Part shown: positions 23,264 through 32,478 of the stretch, one piece after another
How the letters are laid out: the number at the start of each line of letters is the position of its first letter
Numbering within the stretch: position 1 is the first letter of the stretch
Assembly: GCF_900460065.1 (NCBI RefSeq)
Contig: NZ_UAVD01000006.1
Location: forward strand, 62,001 to 126,000
DNA: 64,000 nucleotides
Source: Streptomyces griseus
GTDB lineage: Bacteria; Actinomycetota; Actinomycetes; Streptomycetales; Streptomycetaceae
Direction: 5' to 3'
Position numbers and translations under genes: made by a program
Notes under the pieces: model-generated
The model's database searches: none
Told to the model about the DNA's origin: nothing
The model's input: the letters and a program-made list of their open reading frames with translations, nothing else

Positions 23264-24387
23264 GGAGCGGTGGTCCTTTCCGTGGCCGGGCCGTCCGTGC
23301 TGTGCGGGGCTACCGGGGTCTTCGGGTCGTCCGTGGAGGGGTGCTTCGGGGAGAGGGCGGCCCGTAGGCCGGGGCTGTCGGCGTGGTGGCACGCCACCGT
23401 GTGTCCGTCCGCTCCGGCGGCGACGGCCGGGGGCGGTGCGCCCTCGCGGCACACCTCGGTGGCGAACGCACAGGAGCGCTGGAACCGGCACCCGGGCAGC
23501 GGACCGGACGGGTCAGGGGGCTCCGCGCGCGTGTGCGTCCCGCCCCGGAGGCCCGGGGCCCGGGGGTCGGGCACCGGCACGGCCGCGAGGAGCGCGTGGG
23601 TGTAGGGGTGGCGGGGCGCGGAGAACACCTCGTCGCAGGGGCCGCTCTCCATGATCAGGCCGCCGTACATGACGATGACATGGTCCGAGATGTGCCGGAC
23701 CACGCTCATGTCGTGGGAGATGAAAAGGAAGCTGACGTCCTGTTCGCGGCGGAGGTCCTTGAGGAGATTGACGATCTGGCCCTGGATGCTGACGTCGAGC
23801 GCGGAGACGATCTCGTCGCAGACGATGAAGCGGGGCTCGACCGCCAGGGCGCGGGCGATGGCGGCGCGCTGGCGCTGGCCGCCGGAGAGTTCATGGGGAT
23901 AGCGGTCGGCGAGCTCCGTGCGCAGGCCGACCTGCGCGAGGAGTTCCTCCACCCGCTCCCCGGTCTTCTCGCGGGGAGTCGTCCGGTGGACGGTGATGAC
24001 CTCGCGGATCATCGCCCTGATGGTCATCCGCGGGTTGAGGCTGGCGTACGGGTCCTGGTAGACGATCTGGGCGAGCCGGGGCAGCGCCCCCGCGCGGCGG
24101 ATCTCGTCCAGGGGCAGGCCGTGGACGCTGACCCAGCCGCCGGTGATCGGCGACAGTCCGACCAGGGCGCGGCCGGTGGTGGTTTTCCCGCTTCCGCTCT
24201 CGCCGACGATGGTGACGATGCTGCGGGCGGGCACGGTGAAGGAGACCCCGTCGACGGCGTGCGCGGTGCCGGTGACCCGGCGCAGCACCCCGGTCCGGAT
24301 GGGGAAGTGGACCCGCAGACCGGCGACGGAGACGGCGGGGACGGCAGGGCCGGTGGGCTCGGGGGGTGAGGTGCCGAGGGTGTTCAT
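23260..24387 (-). CDS. Oligopeptide/dipeptide ABC transporter ATP-binding protein (OppF/DppF-like)
   Basis: A 375-residue ATPase. Walker A is GESGSGKTTT, the Q-loop QDPYASLNPRMT, the signature LSGGQRQR and Walker B FIVCDEIVSALD. The C-terminal oligopeptide-transporter extension has the Cys-rich motif C..R..C..ATEVC, which binds an iron-sulfur cluster in some members. The ATG overlaps the previous ATPase gene stop as ATGA, and its own stop overlaps the next ATG. It energises import of the substrate bound by the lipoprotein encoded upstream. Confidence 0.93.
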   Translation of the reverse strand: MNTLGTSPPEPTGPAVPAVSVAGLRVHFPIRTGVLRRVTGTAHAVDGVSFTVPARSIVTIVGESGSGKTTTGRALVGLSPITGGWVSVHGLPLDEIRRAGALPRLAQIVYQDPYASLNPRMTIRAMIREVITVHRTTPREKTGERVEELLAQVGLRTELADRYPHELSGGQRQRAAIARALAVEPRFIVCDEIVSALDVSIQGQIVNLLKDLRREQDVSFLFISHDMSVVRHISDHVIVMYGGLIMESGPCDEVFSAPRHPYTHALLAAVPVPDPRAPGLRGGTHTRAEPPDPSGPLPGCRFQRSCAFATEVCREGAPPPAVAAGADGHTVACHHADSPGLRAALSPKHPSTDDPKTPVAPHSTDGPATERTTAP

Positions 24388-25407
24388 GAGGGCTCTCCTC
24401 GGTGGTCCGCGCCGACGGGAACCGGTGCGGGGTAGGGGCAGCGGACAAGGTGCCCGTGGGCGGAGGAGGTGAGGGGGAGCAGAACCGGCACGGCGTCCTC
24501 GCAAGCGGCGCGGGCGGCGGAACAGCGGGGCTGGAAGGCGCAGCCGGGCGGCGGCGCGGCGGGGTCGGGCGGGAACCCGGGGATGGCCGGCAGATGTTCG
24601 ACCCGTTCGCGGTCCATCCGGGGAATGGACTCCATCAGGGCGCGGGTGTAGGGGTGACCGGGGTGGTCGAAGATCGCGGTGGTGGGCGCCGTCTCCACGA
24701 TCCGGCCCGCGTACATCACCGCGATGCGGTCGGTGACTCCGGCGACGACCCCGAGGTCGTGGGTGATGAGGATGAGGGCCATCCGGAGGTCTTTGCGGAG
24801 CCGGTCGATGAGCTGGAGCACTTGGGACTGGATGGTGACGTCGAGGGCGGTGGTGGGCTCGTCGGCGATCAGGACCTGGGGTTCGCGGCTGATGGCCATG
24901 GCGATCAGGACGCGTTGGCGCATGCCGCCGGAGAGCTCGTGGGGGTAGCTGCGGAGCCGTTCGCGTGCGGCGGGCAGGCCCACGAGGTCCAGGAGTTCCG
25001 CGCACCGGGAGGCGGCCGCCCGCCGGCTGAACCCGTCGTAGTGGATGAGGGGTTCGGCCATTCTGCCTGCCGATGGTCATGGCCGGGTTGAGTGCGGAGA
25101 GCGCGTCCTGGGAGACGAGCCCGATGCCGGAGCCTCGGACGGTACGCATCTGCCGGGGTGTGAGCGTGGTCAGGTCCTTTCCGTCGAAGGTCACCCGGCC
25201 GGTGATCTCGACGCCGGTGGGGGCGAGCATCCGCAGGACCGCCAGCATGGTCTGGCTCTTGCCGCAGCCGGACTCGCCGACGACGCCGAGTGATTCACCG
25301 GCGGCTACGGCGAACGAGACGTCTCGTACGGTCTCCAGGGGGGTGTCGTCGCCCTGGTTCTGCCCGCAGTGGGCGACTTTGAGGTGTTCGACTTCCAGTA
25401 CGGTCAT
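24384..25407 (-). pseudogene. OppD/DppD-like ABC ATP-binding protein, split by a +1 frameshift
   Basis: From the ATG at 25407 the frame encodes Walker A (GESGCGKSQT) and the Q-loop (SQDALSALNPAMT), then leaves phase at about 25061-25062. From there to 24384 another frame gives LSGGMRQR, Walker B (VLIADEPTTALD), the His switch and the Cys-rich C-terminus. Removing one T of the TT at 25061-25062 (plus strand) restores a 340-residue OppD-like protein. Either a sequencing error or a recent mutation is possible; every other gene in the operon is intact, and the partner ATPase cannot normally replace OppD. Confidence 0.9.
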
Positions 25408-25421
25408 GGTGACGTCTTCCT

Positions 25422-26369
25422 CTAAGCCAGCTTGATCTTCGGGTTGAAGTACGCCTGGAGCACGTCGACCAGGAAGTTGATCAGTACGAACGCGATGGCG
25501 ATCACGAGGATCCCGCCCTGGACGAGGGGGATGTCCCGGGCGGAGATCGCCTGGTGGAGGGCGAGGCCGATGCCCGGCCAGGAGAACACCGTCTCGGTGA
25601 GCACCGCGCCGCTGAGCAGGAAGCCCGCCTGCAGGCCGATCACCGTGATCACGGACGGCATGGCGTTGGGGAGCACATGGCGCACGATCACCCGGAACTC
25701 GCCGACACCGCGTGAGCGGGCGGTGCGGACGTAGTCGTTGCCGATGACCTCGAGCACCGAGGAGCGAGTCATCCGGGCGATGACCGCCAGCGACCACGCG
25801 GCGAGGGTGATCACCGGCAGCACCATGTGGGCCGCCACGTCGAGGGCTCCGCCGCCGCCGATGGAGGTCATCCCGGTGGCGGGAAGCATCCTCAGCTGCA
25901 GCGAGAAGACGATGATGAGCACCAGCCCGAACCAGAACGACGGTACGGAGTTGAAGAACAGCACGCCGACGGTGAGGCTCCGGTCCCGGTGCGAACCGGG
26001 CTTCTGGGCGGCCCAGGTGCCGATGGCGACGCCCACGACCGCCGCGAGCACGATCGCGGTGCCCGACAGCAGCAGGGTGTTGAGCAGCCGGTCGGAGAGG
26101 ACTTCGGAGACCGGCCGGCCGAAGGAGAGCGAACGGCCCAGGTCGCCGTCGAAGAGGCTGCCGAGGTAGGTGAAGTAGCGGGAGACGGCCGGTTCGTCCA
26201 GGCCGAGATCCTCGCGGAGCGCCTGGCGGTCGGCCTCGGACGCGGTGGGGCCGAGCAGGGCGCTCGCCTGGTCGCCGGGGATGATCTGGCCGAGGCCGAA
26301 GGTGGCGATGGTCACCCCGAGGATGACCGGGAGCATGTGCAGCGCGCGGCGCAGCGTGAAGGTCAGCAT
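25422..26369 (-). CDS. Dipeptide ABC transporter permease (OppB/DppB-like)
   Basis: A 315-residue inner-membrane permease with six hydrophobic segments. The cytoplasmic coupling loop near NDYVRTARSRGVGEFRVIVRH is the EAA-type motif that contacts the ATPase, and the N-terminal RRALHMLPVILGVTIATF and GDLGRSLSFGRPV are typical of OppB. The stop is 15 bp before the start of the OppD gene and the gene follows the OppC gene by 19 bp. Confidence 0.94.
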   Translation of the reverse strand: MLTFTLRRALHMLPVILGVTIATFGLGQIIPGDQASALLGPTASEADRQALREDLGLDEPAVSRYFTYLGSLFDGDLGRSLSFGRPVSEVLSDRLLNTLLLSGTAIVLAAVVGVAIGTWAAQKPGSHRDRSLTVGVLFFNSVPSFWFGLVLIIVFSLQLRMLPATGMTSIGGGGALDVAAHMVLPVITLAAWSLAVIARMTRSSVLEVIGNDYVRTARSRGVGEFRVIVRHVLPNAMPSVITVIGLQAGFLLSGAVLTETVFSWPGIGLALHQAISARDIPLVQGGILVIAIAFVLINFLVDVLQAYFNPKIKLA

Positions 26370-26388
26370 GGTGCGTCTCCAGGGCTGT

Positions 26389-27339
26389 TCATGACCGGCT
26401 CCGCCGGGTCCGCAGGGTGCGCCCGCCGCCGCGCACCGCCCGGGACCTGCGGCTGCGCGGGTCGAGACGGTCGCGGATGCCGTCCCCGAGCAGGTTGAAC
26501 CCGACGGCGAGTACGACGATCGCGAGGCCGGGGATGGTGGCGACGTGCGGTGCGGTCACCAGCAGGGCGCGTCCACCGCTGAGCATCTGGCCCCAGTCGG
26601 GGGTGGGCGGCTGTGCGCCCAGTCCGAGGAAGGCGAGGCTGGAGCTGAGGATGACGTTGCGGCCGGTCTGGAGGGTGGCGAAGACGACCACGCCGCCGAG
26701 CAGGTTCGGGGTGATGTGGCGGAGGGCGATGCGCAGATGGCTGTAGCCGAGGGCGCCGGCGGCCTCCACGTACTGCTCCTGGCGCAGGGCGATGACGTTG
26801 CCGCGGACGATCCGGCCGAACTCGGGGACCGTGACCACCACCATGGCGATCACCATCGAGGTGATGCCGGGGCCGAGGGCGACCCCGATGCCGAGGGCGA
26901 GCAGGATCCCGGGAAAGGAGAACATCACGTCGAAGACGCGCATCAGGGTGCTGTCGAGCCAGCCGCCGACATAGCCGGAGAGCAGTCCGAGGCAGCCGCC
27001 GATGACGAGTGCCACCAGGGTCGGCACCACGGCGACCAGCAGGGCGAGCCGGGTGCCGTACATCAGCCGGCTGAGGATGTCGCGGCCGACCTCGTCCGTG
27101 CCGAGGAGGTGGCCGCCGCTGAAGGGGCCGAGCCCGATGGACGAGGGGTTGGTGGCGAGCGGATCGTCCGGGGCGATCAGGGGTGCGAGGACCGCGACGA
27201 TGATGGTGACGGCGACGATGGAGCCGCCGATGAGGGCGGTCGCGTTCCCGGAACCCAACAGGGCGCGGAGGCGGGTGCGCCGCCGAGGGGGCGTGGCCCG
27301 CACGCCGGCGGGGCGGGGTGGTGCCGCAGTGGCCTTCAT
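26389..27339 (-). CDS. Dipeptide ABC transporter permease (OppC/DppC-like)
   Basis: A 316-residue permease with an N-terminal cytoplasmic extension rich in Arg/Pro, then six membrane segments. HLLGTDEVGRDILSRLMYGTR is the OppC signature and EAAGALGYSHLRIALRHITPN the coupling motif. The C-terminal tail after LGDGIRDRLDPR is unusually long and Arg-rich. The Met at 27339 was preferred to an upstream one at 27408 that overlaps the binding-protein gene. Confidence 0.93.
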   Translation of the reverse strand: MKATAAPPRPAGVRATPPRRRTRLRALLGSGNATALIGGSIVAVTIIVAVLAPLIAPDDPLATNPSSIGLGPFSGGHLLGTDEVGRDILSRLMYGTRLALLVAVVPTLVALVIGGCLGLLSGYVGGWLDSTLMRVFDVMFSFPGILLALGIGVALGPGITSMVIAMVVVTVPEFGRIVRGNVIALRQEQYVEAAGALGYSHLRIALRHITPNLLGGVVVFATLQTGRNVILSSSLAFLGLGAQPPTPDWGQMLSGGRALLVTAPHVATIPGLAIVVLAVGFNLLGDGIRDRLDPRSRRSRAVRGGGRTLRTRRSRS

Positions 27340-27352
27340 GGCTGTGCTCTCC

Positions 27353-28987
27353 TCACCGGCGGCGGATGGTGGTGTAGTCGATGTAGACGGAGGCTGCGGG
27401 CACGACACCCTCGACCTTCCGGCTCAGCAGGCGGGGGAGCCGGTCCTGGTAGAGGAAGACCCAGGGCGCGTCGGCCGCGATGCTCTCGGCGGCTTCCCGG
27501 TAGAGCGCCGTGCGGCGGTCCGGGTCGGGTTCGCCCCTGGCACGGTCGAAGAGGCCGTCCACGTCCCGGTTGCGGTACCAGCCCCGGTTGACGCCGTCGG
27601 GGGGATGCAGCTCCCCGCTGAACATCCGCTCCAGGAAGTCGGCGGCGTCGGCTCCGGTGGTCCATCCGTTGAACGAGCCGTGCGTCGTGTCGTTGTAGCC
27701 GTTGCCCTCCTCGGCGACGAGCGAGGCGAACTCCATGTACTGGGTGTCCAGGCGGACGCCGACCGCTTTGAGGTCCTGTTGGATGAGCGACATGATCTCG
27801 GTGGCCTGGGAGAAGCCGGGGCCACTGTCGGGTGCGAGCATCCGCAGCGTTACGGGGGTGGACACACCGCTCTCCCGGATGAGCCGGCGGGCCTCCTCGG
27901 GGTCGTAGGAGTATGCGGCGGCCTCGGAACCCTCCCGGTAGGCCTCGTTGCCCCGGGGCAACGGCCCGGTGGACGGGGCGACCTGCCGGCCGGTGAGGGT
28001 GGCGATCGCCCGGCGGTCGACGGCGTGGTTGAGCGCCCTCCGGAAGACGGCGTCGTCGGTGGGGGCGATCTTGGTGTTGAGGCGGATGAAGTACTGGTTG
28101 GCGGGCTCGGGGTACTGCGCGGTCATGGTGCCGCCGTCGGCGAGCTGCTGGACCTGCTGGGCCCCGGCGCTGAGGATGGCGTCCACCTCGCCGGTCTGCG
28201 CGGCGATGGCGAGTGTGGTGGGGTCGGTGACGGACTCCACGATGATGGACGGGGTCTTGGGGGACCCGCCCCAGTAGGCCGTGTTCCGCTTCAGCGTGAT
28301 GCGCTTTCCGCGGTCGGCGGACTGCTGGGTGAAGGGGCCGGTGCCGACGGGGTGCAGGCCGATGTCGTCGGGCCGGTGGGTGCGGAGCGCCGCGGGGCTG
28401 ATGATCGACATCCGCCGGTCGGTGAGTACCCGGGGGAGCCCGGCGTACGGCTCGGTGAGTCCGAGGACGACCGTGCGGGGGTCGCGCACGTCGACCTCCT
28501 TGATCCAGCGGGTCAGGAACTTCATGTTCCCGGCGGCCGTCGGGTCGTGGAAGGCAGAGCTCTCGTCCATGATCCGGTCGAAGTTGGCTTTCACGGCTGC
28601 GGCGTCGAAGGGCGAGCCGTCGGCGAATTCGACCCCCTCACGGAGCTTGAGCGTGTAGGTCCGCGCGTCCGGTGACGCCTGCCAGGATTCGGCGAGCGCG
28701 GGCCGGAGTTCGGGAGCCTGGGCCGTCTCGGTGCCCAGGTCCTCGCGGATCAGCGGATCGAAGAGGGCGTCGATGACCCGGAGCACCGGGGTGCCGGAGG
28801 CGCGGTGCGGATCCAGGGTGGGGATCTCTCCCTCGGCGCCGATGATCAGGGTCCGTTCGTCGCGGCCGAAGGACGGGTTGGCGCTGCAGCCGGTGATCAG
28901 GAGACCCGCGACGGTCACACAGCCCAGCGTCCGGCGAAGTATTCCTGTGCGTGGGCCCTGTGGCCCAGCGCGGCGCGAAAGCCTCAT
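27353..28987 (-). CDS. ABC transporter substrate-binding lipoprotein (family 5, peptide type)
   Basis: A 544-residue lipoprotein. The N-terminus has basic residues, a hydrophobic core and the lipobox LITGC, so it is anchored outside the membrane. The mature part has the family-5 landmarks TLDPHRASGTPVLRVIDALF, LREGVEFADGSPF and RRALNHAVDRRAIA. It should capture peptides or peptide-like compounds for the OppBCDF importer. The ATG overlaps the upstream FAD enzyme stop as ATGA. Confidence 0.93.
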   Translation of the reverse strand: MRLSRRAGPQGPRTGILRRTLGCVTVAGLLITGCSANPSFGRDERTLIIGAEGEIPTLDPHRASGTPVLRVIDALFDPLIREDLGTETAQAPELRPALAESWQASPDARTYTLKLREGVEFADGSPFDAAAVKANFDRIMDESSAFHDPTAAGNMKFLTRWIKEVDVRDPRTVVLGLTEPYAGLPRVLTDRRMSIISPAALRTHRPDDIGLHPVGTGPFTQQSADRGKRITLKRNTAYWGGSPKTPSIIVESVTDPTTLAIAAQTGEVDAILSAGAQQVQQLADGGTMTAQYPEPANQYFIRLNTKIAPTDDAVFRRALNHAVDRRAIATLTGRQVAPSTGPLPRGNEAYREGSEAAAYSYDPEEARRLIRESGVSTPVTLRMLAPDSGPGFSQATEIMSLIQQDLKAVGVRLDTQYMEFASLVAEEGNGYNDTTHGSFNGWTTGADAADFLERMFSGELHPPDGVNRGWYRNRDVDGLFDRARGEPDPDRRTALYREAAESIAADAPWVFLYQDRLPRLLSRKVEGVVPAASVYIDYTTIRRR

Positions 28988-30591
28988 GCTTGTCGCCTCT
29001 GCTCGTGGTGAAGGTCCTGGAGCACCGCTTTGGCCGTGTTCCTGCCGGGTGTTCCGGTGACGTAGCCGCCGGGCCAGGTCCCCGCGCCACTGACGTAGAA
29101 GCCCGGGAGCGGGGTGCGGTAGCCGGCGACCTCGGGGTGCGGGCGGGCTCCGAAGAGATTCCCGGGCAGCATGTCCCCGTGGGTGATGTTGCTTTCCATC
29201 AGGCCCAGCTCGCTCTCGATCTCCACCGGGTTCATGAACCGGTGGTCGACGACGCGGTCGGCGAGTCCCGGCATCAGTCGGGAGAGTTCCTCGACGCAGC
29301 GGCGGCCGAAGCGGTCCGTGCGCTCGGCGTCCCAGGGGCCGTCGTGCGGGCGGTAGGGGGCGTGCCAGGCGTTGACACTGATGAGATGAGTCTTCCCCGG
29401 GGTGAGGCCCGGTGAGGTGAGGGTCGGTATCAACCCCCACATCAGGGGCTGATCGCTGGCGTGGCCCAGCAGGGCCCGGGAGATCGACTCCTCGATCCCG
29501 CCGAGCGAGGAGCCGACCCGGAACTGGCAGGCCCGGACCCGCTCGGGATCCGCGTCCGCGGGGAGCCCCGCGTAGGCGGGCAGCGAGTCCACCTCCAGGA
29601 CGACCTTGAAAGCCGATCCGCGCATCGCCGTGCCGGCGACCTCGGCCCGGATCCCGGGACCCATCGCCGCGTCGTCCAGCAGATCGCGGAAGAGGTGGAC
29701 GGGGTTGACCGCCGACACCACCCGGTCGGCGGTGAACTCCTCGCCGGTCGCGGTGACCACGCCCCGGACCCCGGCGGGACCGTGCAGGATACGTACCACC
29801 GGGGACCCGGTGCGCAGGGTGACGTCGTGGGTGCGGCAGCAGTCCTCCAGCGCGTCCACGATCGCGCTCATCGACCCGACCGGGAGGCCGGTGGAACCGC
29901 GGAGCGCGACCCGCTCGGCCGCGTCGCCCGAGCGGGGTGCGCCCGCCGCGGCCAGGGCGAACGGGCGCATCATCAGTCCGACGGCGCTGCCGGGCGTCGA
30001 CGGCGGTACGAGTTGGGCGTTCAGCGCCAGCAGTGCGAGCAGCGCCTTGGCCTGGTCCGACACGAGACGCGTCTCGAGCAGCCCGGTGAGGCTGCCCTCG
30101 AAGACGGCGGAAAAGAGCTTGTGCTCCTCCGGGTCGGTCAGCCGCTCCCGCAGTTCGGCGAGGCCGGGCGGGGGCTCGTCCAGGGAGACCCGCAGGCTCG
30201 CGCCGAGCCGTTCGAGGGCGCTGATCAGCTCTCGGTAGCGGTCGGCCTCGCCGGGTGCGAAGGCGTCGAGCTGCCGGTCGACGCGGGCGGGGTCGCGCCA
30301 GCCGAGGAAGCACCGGCCGTCGAACTGCTGGACCACGGTCGGGTCGGCCCGTACGAACCGGAGGCCGTGGTCGGCGAGCCGGAGTTCGTGGACGACCGCC
30401 GGGTTCAGTGACCCGGGCGAGTTGGTGAAGGCCAGACTGCGGCCGGGCAGGAATGCGTATCCTCCGCAGGGCCCGCCGAGGCGCTGCCGGGATTCGATCA
30501 CGGCGACGCGCAGTCCCGCCCGGCCCAGATAGGCCGCGGTGACCAGCCCGTTGTGACCGCCCCCGACAACCACCACGTCAAACCGGTTCAT
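28984..30591 (-). CDS. FAD-dependent oxidoreductase, phytoene-desaturase/PYROXD2-like
   Basis: A 535-residue flavoprotein. VVVVGGGHNGLVTAAYLGRAG is the dinucleotide fold (quoted portion VVGGGHNGLVTAAYL), followed by ESRQRLGGPCGGY. The C-terminal GAGTWPGGYVTGTPGRNTAK completes the FAD site in the manner of phytoene desaturase-like and PYROXD2-like proteins. No membrane segment or signal peptide. GAGAGGAAGGG precedes the ATG. In this operon it probably dehydrogenates the imported substrate rather than a carotenoid, as no carotenoid genes are nearby. Confidence 0.88.
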   Translation of the reverse strand: MNRFDVVVVGGGHNGLVTAAYLGRAGLRVAVIESRQRLGGPCGGYAFLPGRSLAFTNSPGSLNPAVVHELRLADHGLRFVRADPTVVQQFDGRCFLGWRDPARVDRQLDAFAPGEADRYRELISALERLGASLRVSLDEPPPGLAELRERLTDPEEHKLFSAVFEGSLTGLLETRLVSDQAKALLALLALNAQLVPPSTPGSAVGLMMRPFALAAAGAPRSGDAAERVALRGSTGLPVGSMSAIVDALEDCCRTHDVTLRTGSPVVRILHGPAGVRGVVTATGEEFTADRVVSAVNPVHLFRDLLDDAAMGPGIRAEVAGTAMRGSAFKVVLEVDSLPAYAGLPADADPERVRACQFRVGSSLGGIEESISRALLGHASDQPLMWGLIPTLTSPGLTPGKTHLISVNAWHAPYRPHDGPWDAERTDRFGRRCVEELSRLMPGLADRVVDHRFMNPVEIESELGLMESNITHGDMLPGNLFGARPHPEVAGYRTPLPGFYVSGAGTWPGGYVTGTPGRNTAKAVLQDLHHEQRRQA

Positions 30592-30635
30592 GCCTGCCCT
30601 TCCTCTCCGCTCTCACAGCGTCGTCTCCGCCGCCG

Positions 30636-31619
30636 TCAGTTCCGGGGATCGGCCACGAAGCCGGCGTCGAACATGCGCAGCCAGTTGCCGCCGGCGATCC
30701 GCTCGATCTCGCTCTCGCTGAACCCGCGCTTGCGCAGGTGCTCCAGGACGGTGGCGTAACCGCTGCCCGCGGCGAACCATGCGGGGAACTCGACCGGTCC
30801 GGAGATGGGGACCATGGGCTTACGGCTCCAACGTCCCTGCCGCCACCAGTGGAGTTCCTCGTCGCCCTGGCCGGCGTAGTAGTCGGAGCCGAGCCCGACG
30901 TGGTCGACGCCGATCAGGTCGACGGTGTAGGTGACCATGTCGCAGAACTGGTCGATGGTGCAGTCGACGCCGCTGGGAGCGATCCGCGGGTACATGCTCA
31001 GGCCCACGACGCCGCCGGACTCGGCCGCCTTCTTGAGGACCGTGTCGGACTTGTTGCGGAAGGCGAGTTCGACGTTCTCGCCCACGAATCCCCGCGGGTT
31101 GGCGTGGGTGATCGCCACCGGCCGCTCGGACGCCTCCAGCGCTTCCAGCGAGGTGCGCTCATTGCAGTGGGAGACGTCGATGAGCATGCCCACCCGGTTC
31201 ATCTCCCGGATCAGGTTGATCCCGTAGGTGCGGGAGAGGCCGGCGTCGTCGCCCTCCCAGCAGCCGGCTCCAGCGGAGTTCTGGGTGTTGTAGGTGAGCT
31301 GGGCGATACGCACCCCGGCCTGGTGGAAGGCTCCGACGAGGTCGAGGTCGTCCTCGAAGGGGCTGCTGTTCTGGAAGCCGAGGATGACGGCGGTGCGGCC
31401 GTCGTCCCCGGCCGCGCGGACGTCGTCGGCGGAGCGGCCCTCGGCGAGCAGGTCGGAGTTCTCCGCGAGCAGCCGCTGCCAGCGGCCGACCTCGCGCAGG
31501 GTCTCGGTGGAGTCCTCCCAGATGGCGACGGTGGCGTGGACGCCGGATATGCCGGCGGCGTGCCACTCCTCGAACCGCTCGCGGGCGGGCTTGACGAACT
31601 GCAATGCGTCTACCAGCAC
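30636..31619 (-). CDS. Membrane-dipeptidase (M19) family protein lacking the N-terminal HxD motif
   Basis: A 327-residue cytoplasmic TIM-barrel protein. The M19 landmarks GMLIDVSHCNERTSLEALE, AITHANPRGF and IGVDHVGLGSDYYAG are present. Active members begin with a DGHND-type motif providing two metal ligands; here the equivalent is VLVDALQF, with neither His nor a second Asp. The GTG at 31619 has GAGG about 7 nt upstream, and no better start restores the motif. A single-metal or altered chemistry is likely. It may hydrolyse an amide or lactam of the imported compound. Confidence 0.85.
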   Translation of the reverse strand: MLVDALQFVKPARERFEEWHAAGISGVHATVAIWEDSTETLREVGRWQRLLAENSDLLAEGRSADDVRAAGDDGRTAVILGFQNSSPFEDDLDLVGAFHQAGVRIAQLTYNTQNSAGAGCWEGDDAGLSRTYGINLIREMNRVGMLIDVSHCNERTSLEALEASERPVAITHANPRGFVGENVELAFRNKSDTVLKKAAESGGVVGLSMYPRIAPSGVDCTIDQFCDMVTYTVDLIGVDHVGLGSDYYAGQGDEELHWWRQGRWSRKPMVPISGPVEFPAWFAAGSGYATVLEHLRKRGFSESEIERIAGGNWLRMFDAGFVADPRN

Positions 31620-31746
31620 GTGCTTTCCTCTTCGCAGGTGAGCCGCGTGGTCCGGGCGGGTTGACGGCCCGGCCGTGCGACTCGGTGTGGACGATGGGGT
31701 GCGGTGGGTTGTGCCACCGCCGTGCGGTGGTGCGTCCGGTCCGGTG

Positions 31747-32478
31747 TCAGAGCTCGCAGCCGACGTCACCGAGGCGGCCGAGCCGGGGGATCTCGTCACG
31801 GAGGCCCAGGGTGCGCAGGGCACTCCAGAGAGAAGCCTGATTGCTGGTCACCACCGGCCGGCCGGTGTCCATTTCGAGGTAGGGAAGAATCTCGAACGTC
31901 CGGTAGGTGCCGCAGGAGATCAGCAGCGCGTCAGCGTCGGGGGCGGCCTTGTGCAGCCTGCGACCGAGCCGGTAGGCGCTGTCCGCGTCGTGGACGCTGG
32001 CCTCGTAGGGGTCGGTCATCTGGAGCCCCTCCATCACGGGCACCTCGAAGCCGACGGCGGTGAGGTAGGCACGCAGCGCTTCGTTGACTTCATCGGTGTA
32101 GATGCTGCCGACGGCGACGGAGGTGGCCCCGACAGCGCGCAGGGCGTCGACGGTCGCCTGCATCATGGTGATCGCCGGGATCCCGGTCTCGGCCTTGATC
32201 TCGTCCGTGACCTTCTCGTCGGTGCCGGGCCCGGGGATGAAGGTGCCGGGCGCGCCGCACTGCACGATCAAGTCCACCTTCGCGGTGGCGAGTTGCCGGG
32301 AGGCGTCGAGCACCTGGCTCATCATCTCGCGCAGGCCCTCGGCGTCGACGCGGGGAACGATGGTCCGGGCGTCGGCGAAGGCCACTCCGGTGGGCGCGAC
32401 CGAGCGCCACTCCTCCGCTCCCTCGATCGCGGTCGCGGGGCGGATCTGTCCGATTCGTGCACGCCAGCCGAGCATCAT
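31747..32478 (-). CDS. Asp/Glu racemase superfamily protein (maleate isomerase / arylmalonate decarboxylase type)
   Basis: A 243-residue cytoplasmic protein. Two conserved Cys frame the active site: Cys74 in IVQCGAPGTF and Cys189 in LLISCGTYRTFE, the arrangement of maleate cis-trans isomerases and relatives. AITMMQATVDALRAVGATSVAVGS lies between them (two-domain Rossmann-like fold). AGGAGG is about 8 nt before the first of two tandem ATGs. It is the first structural gene of the IclR/Opp operon. Isomerisation of a cis-dicarboxylate or racemisation/decarboxylation is the expected chemistry. Confidence 0.85.
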   Translation of the reverse strand: MMLGWRARIGQIRPATAIEGAEEWRSVAPTGVAFADARTIVPRVDAEGLREMMSQVLDASRQLATAKVDLIVQCGAPGTFIPGPGTDEKVTDEIKAETGIPAITMMQATVDALRAVGATSVAVGSIYTDEVNEALRAYLTAVGFEVPVMEGLQMTDPYEASVHDADSAYRLGRRLHKAAPDADALLISCGTYRTFEILPYLEMDTGRPVVTSNQASLWSALRTLGLRDEIPRLGRLGDVGCEL

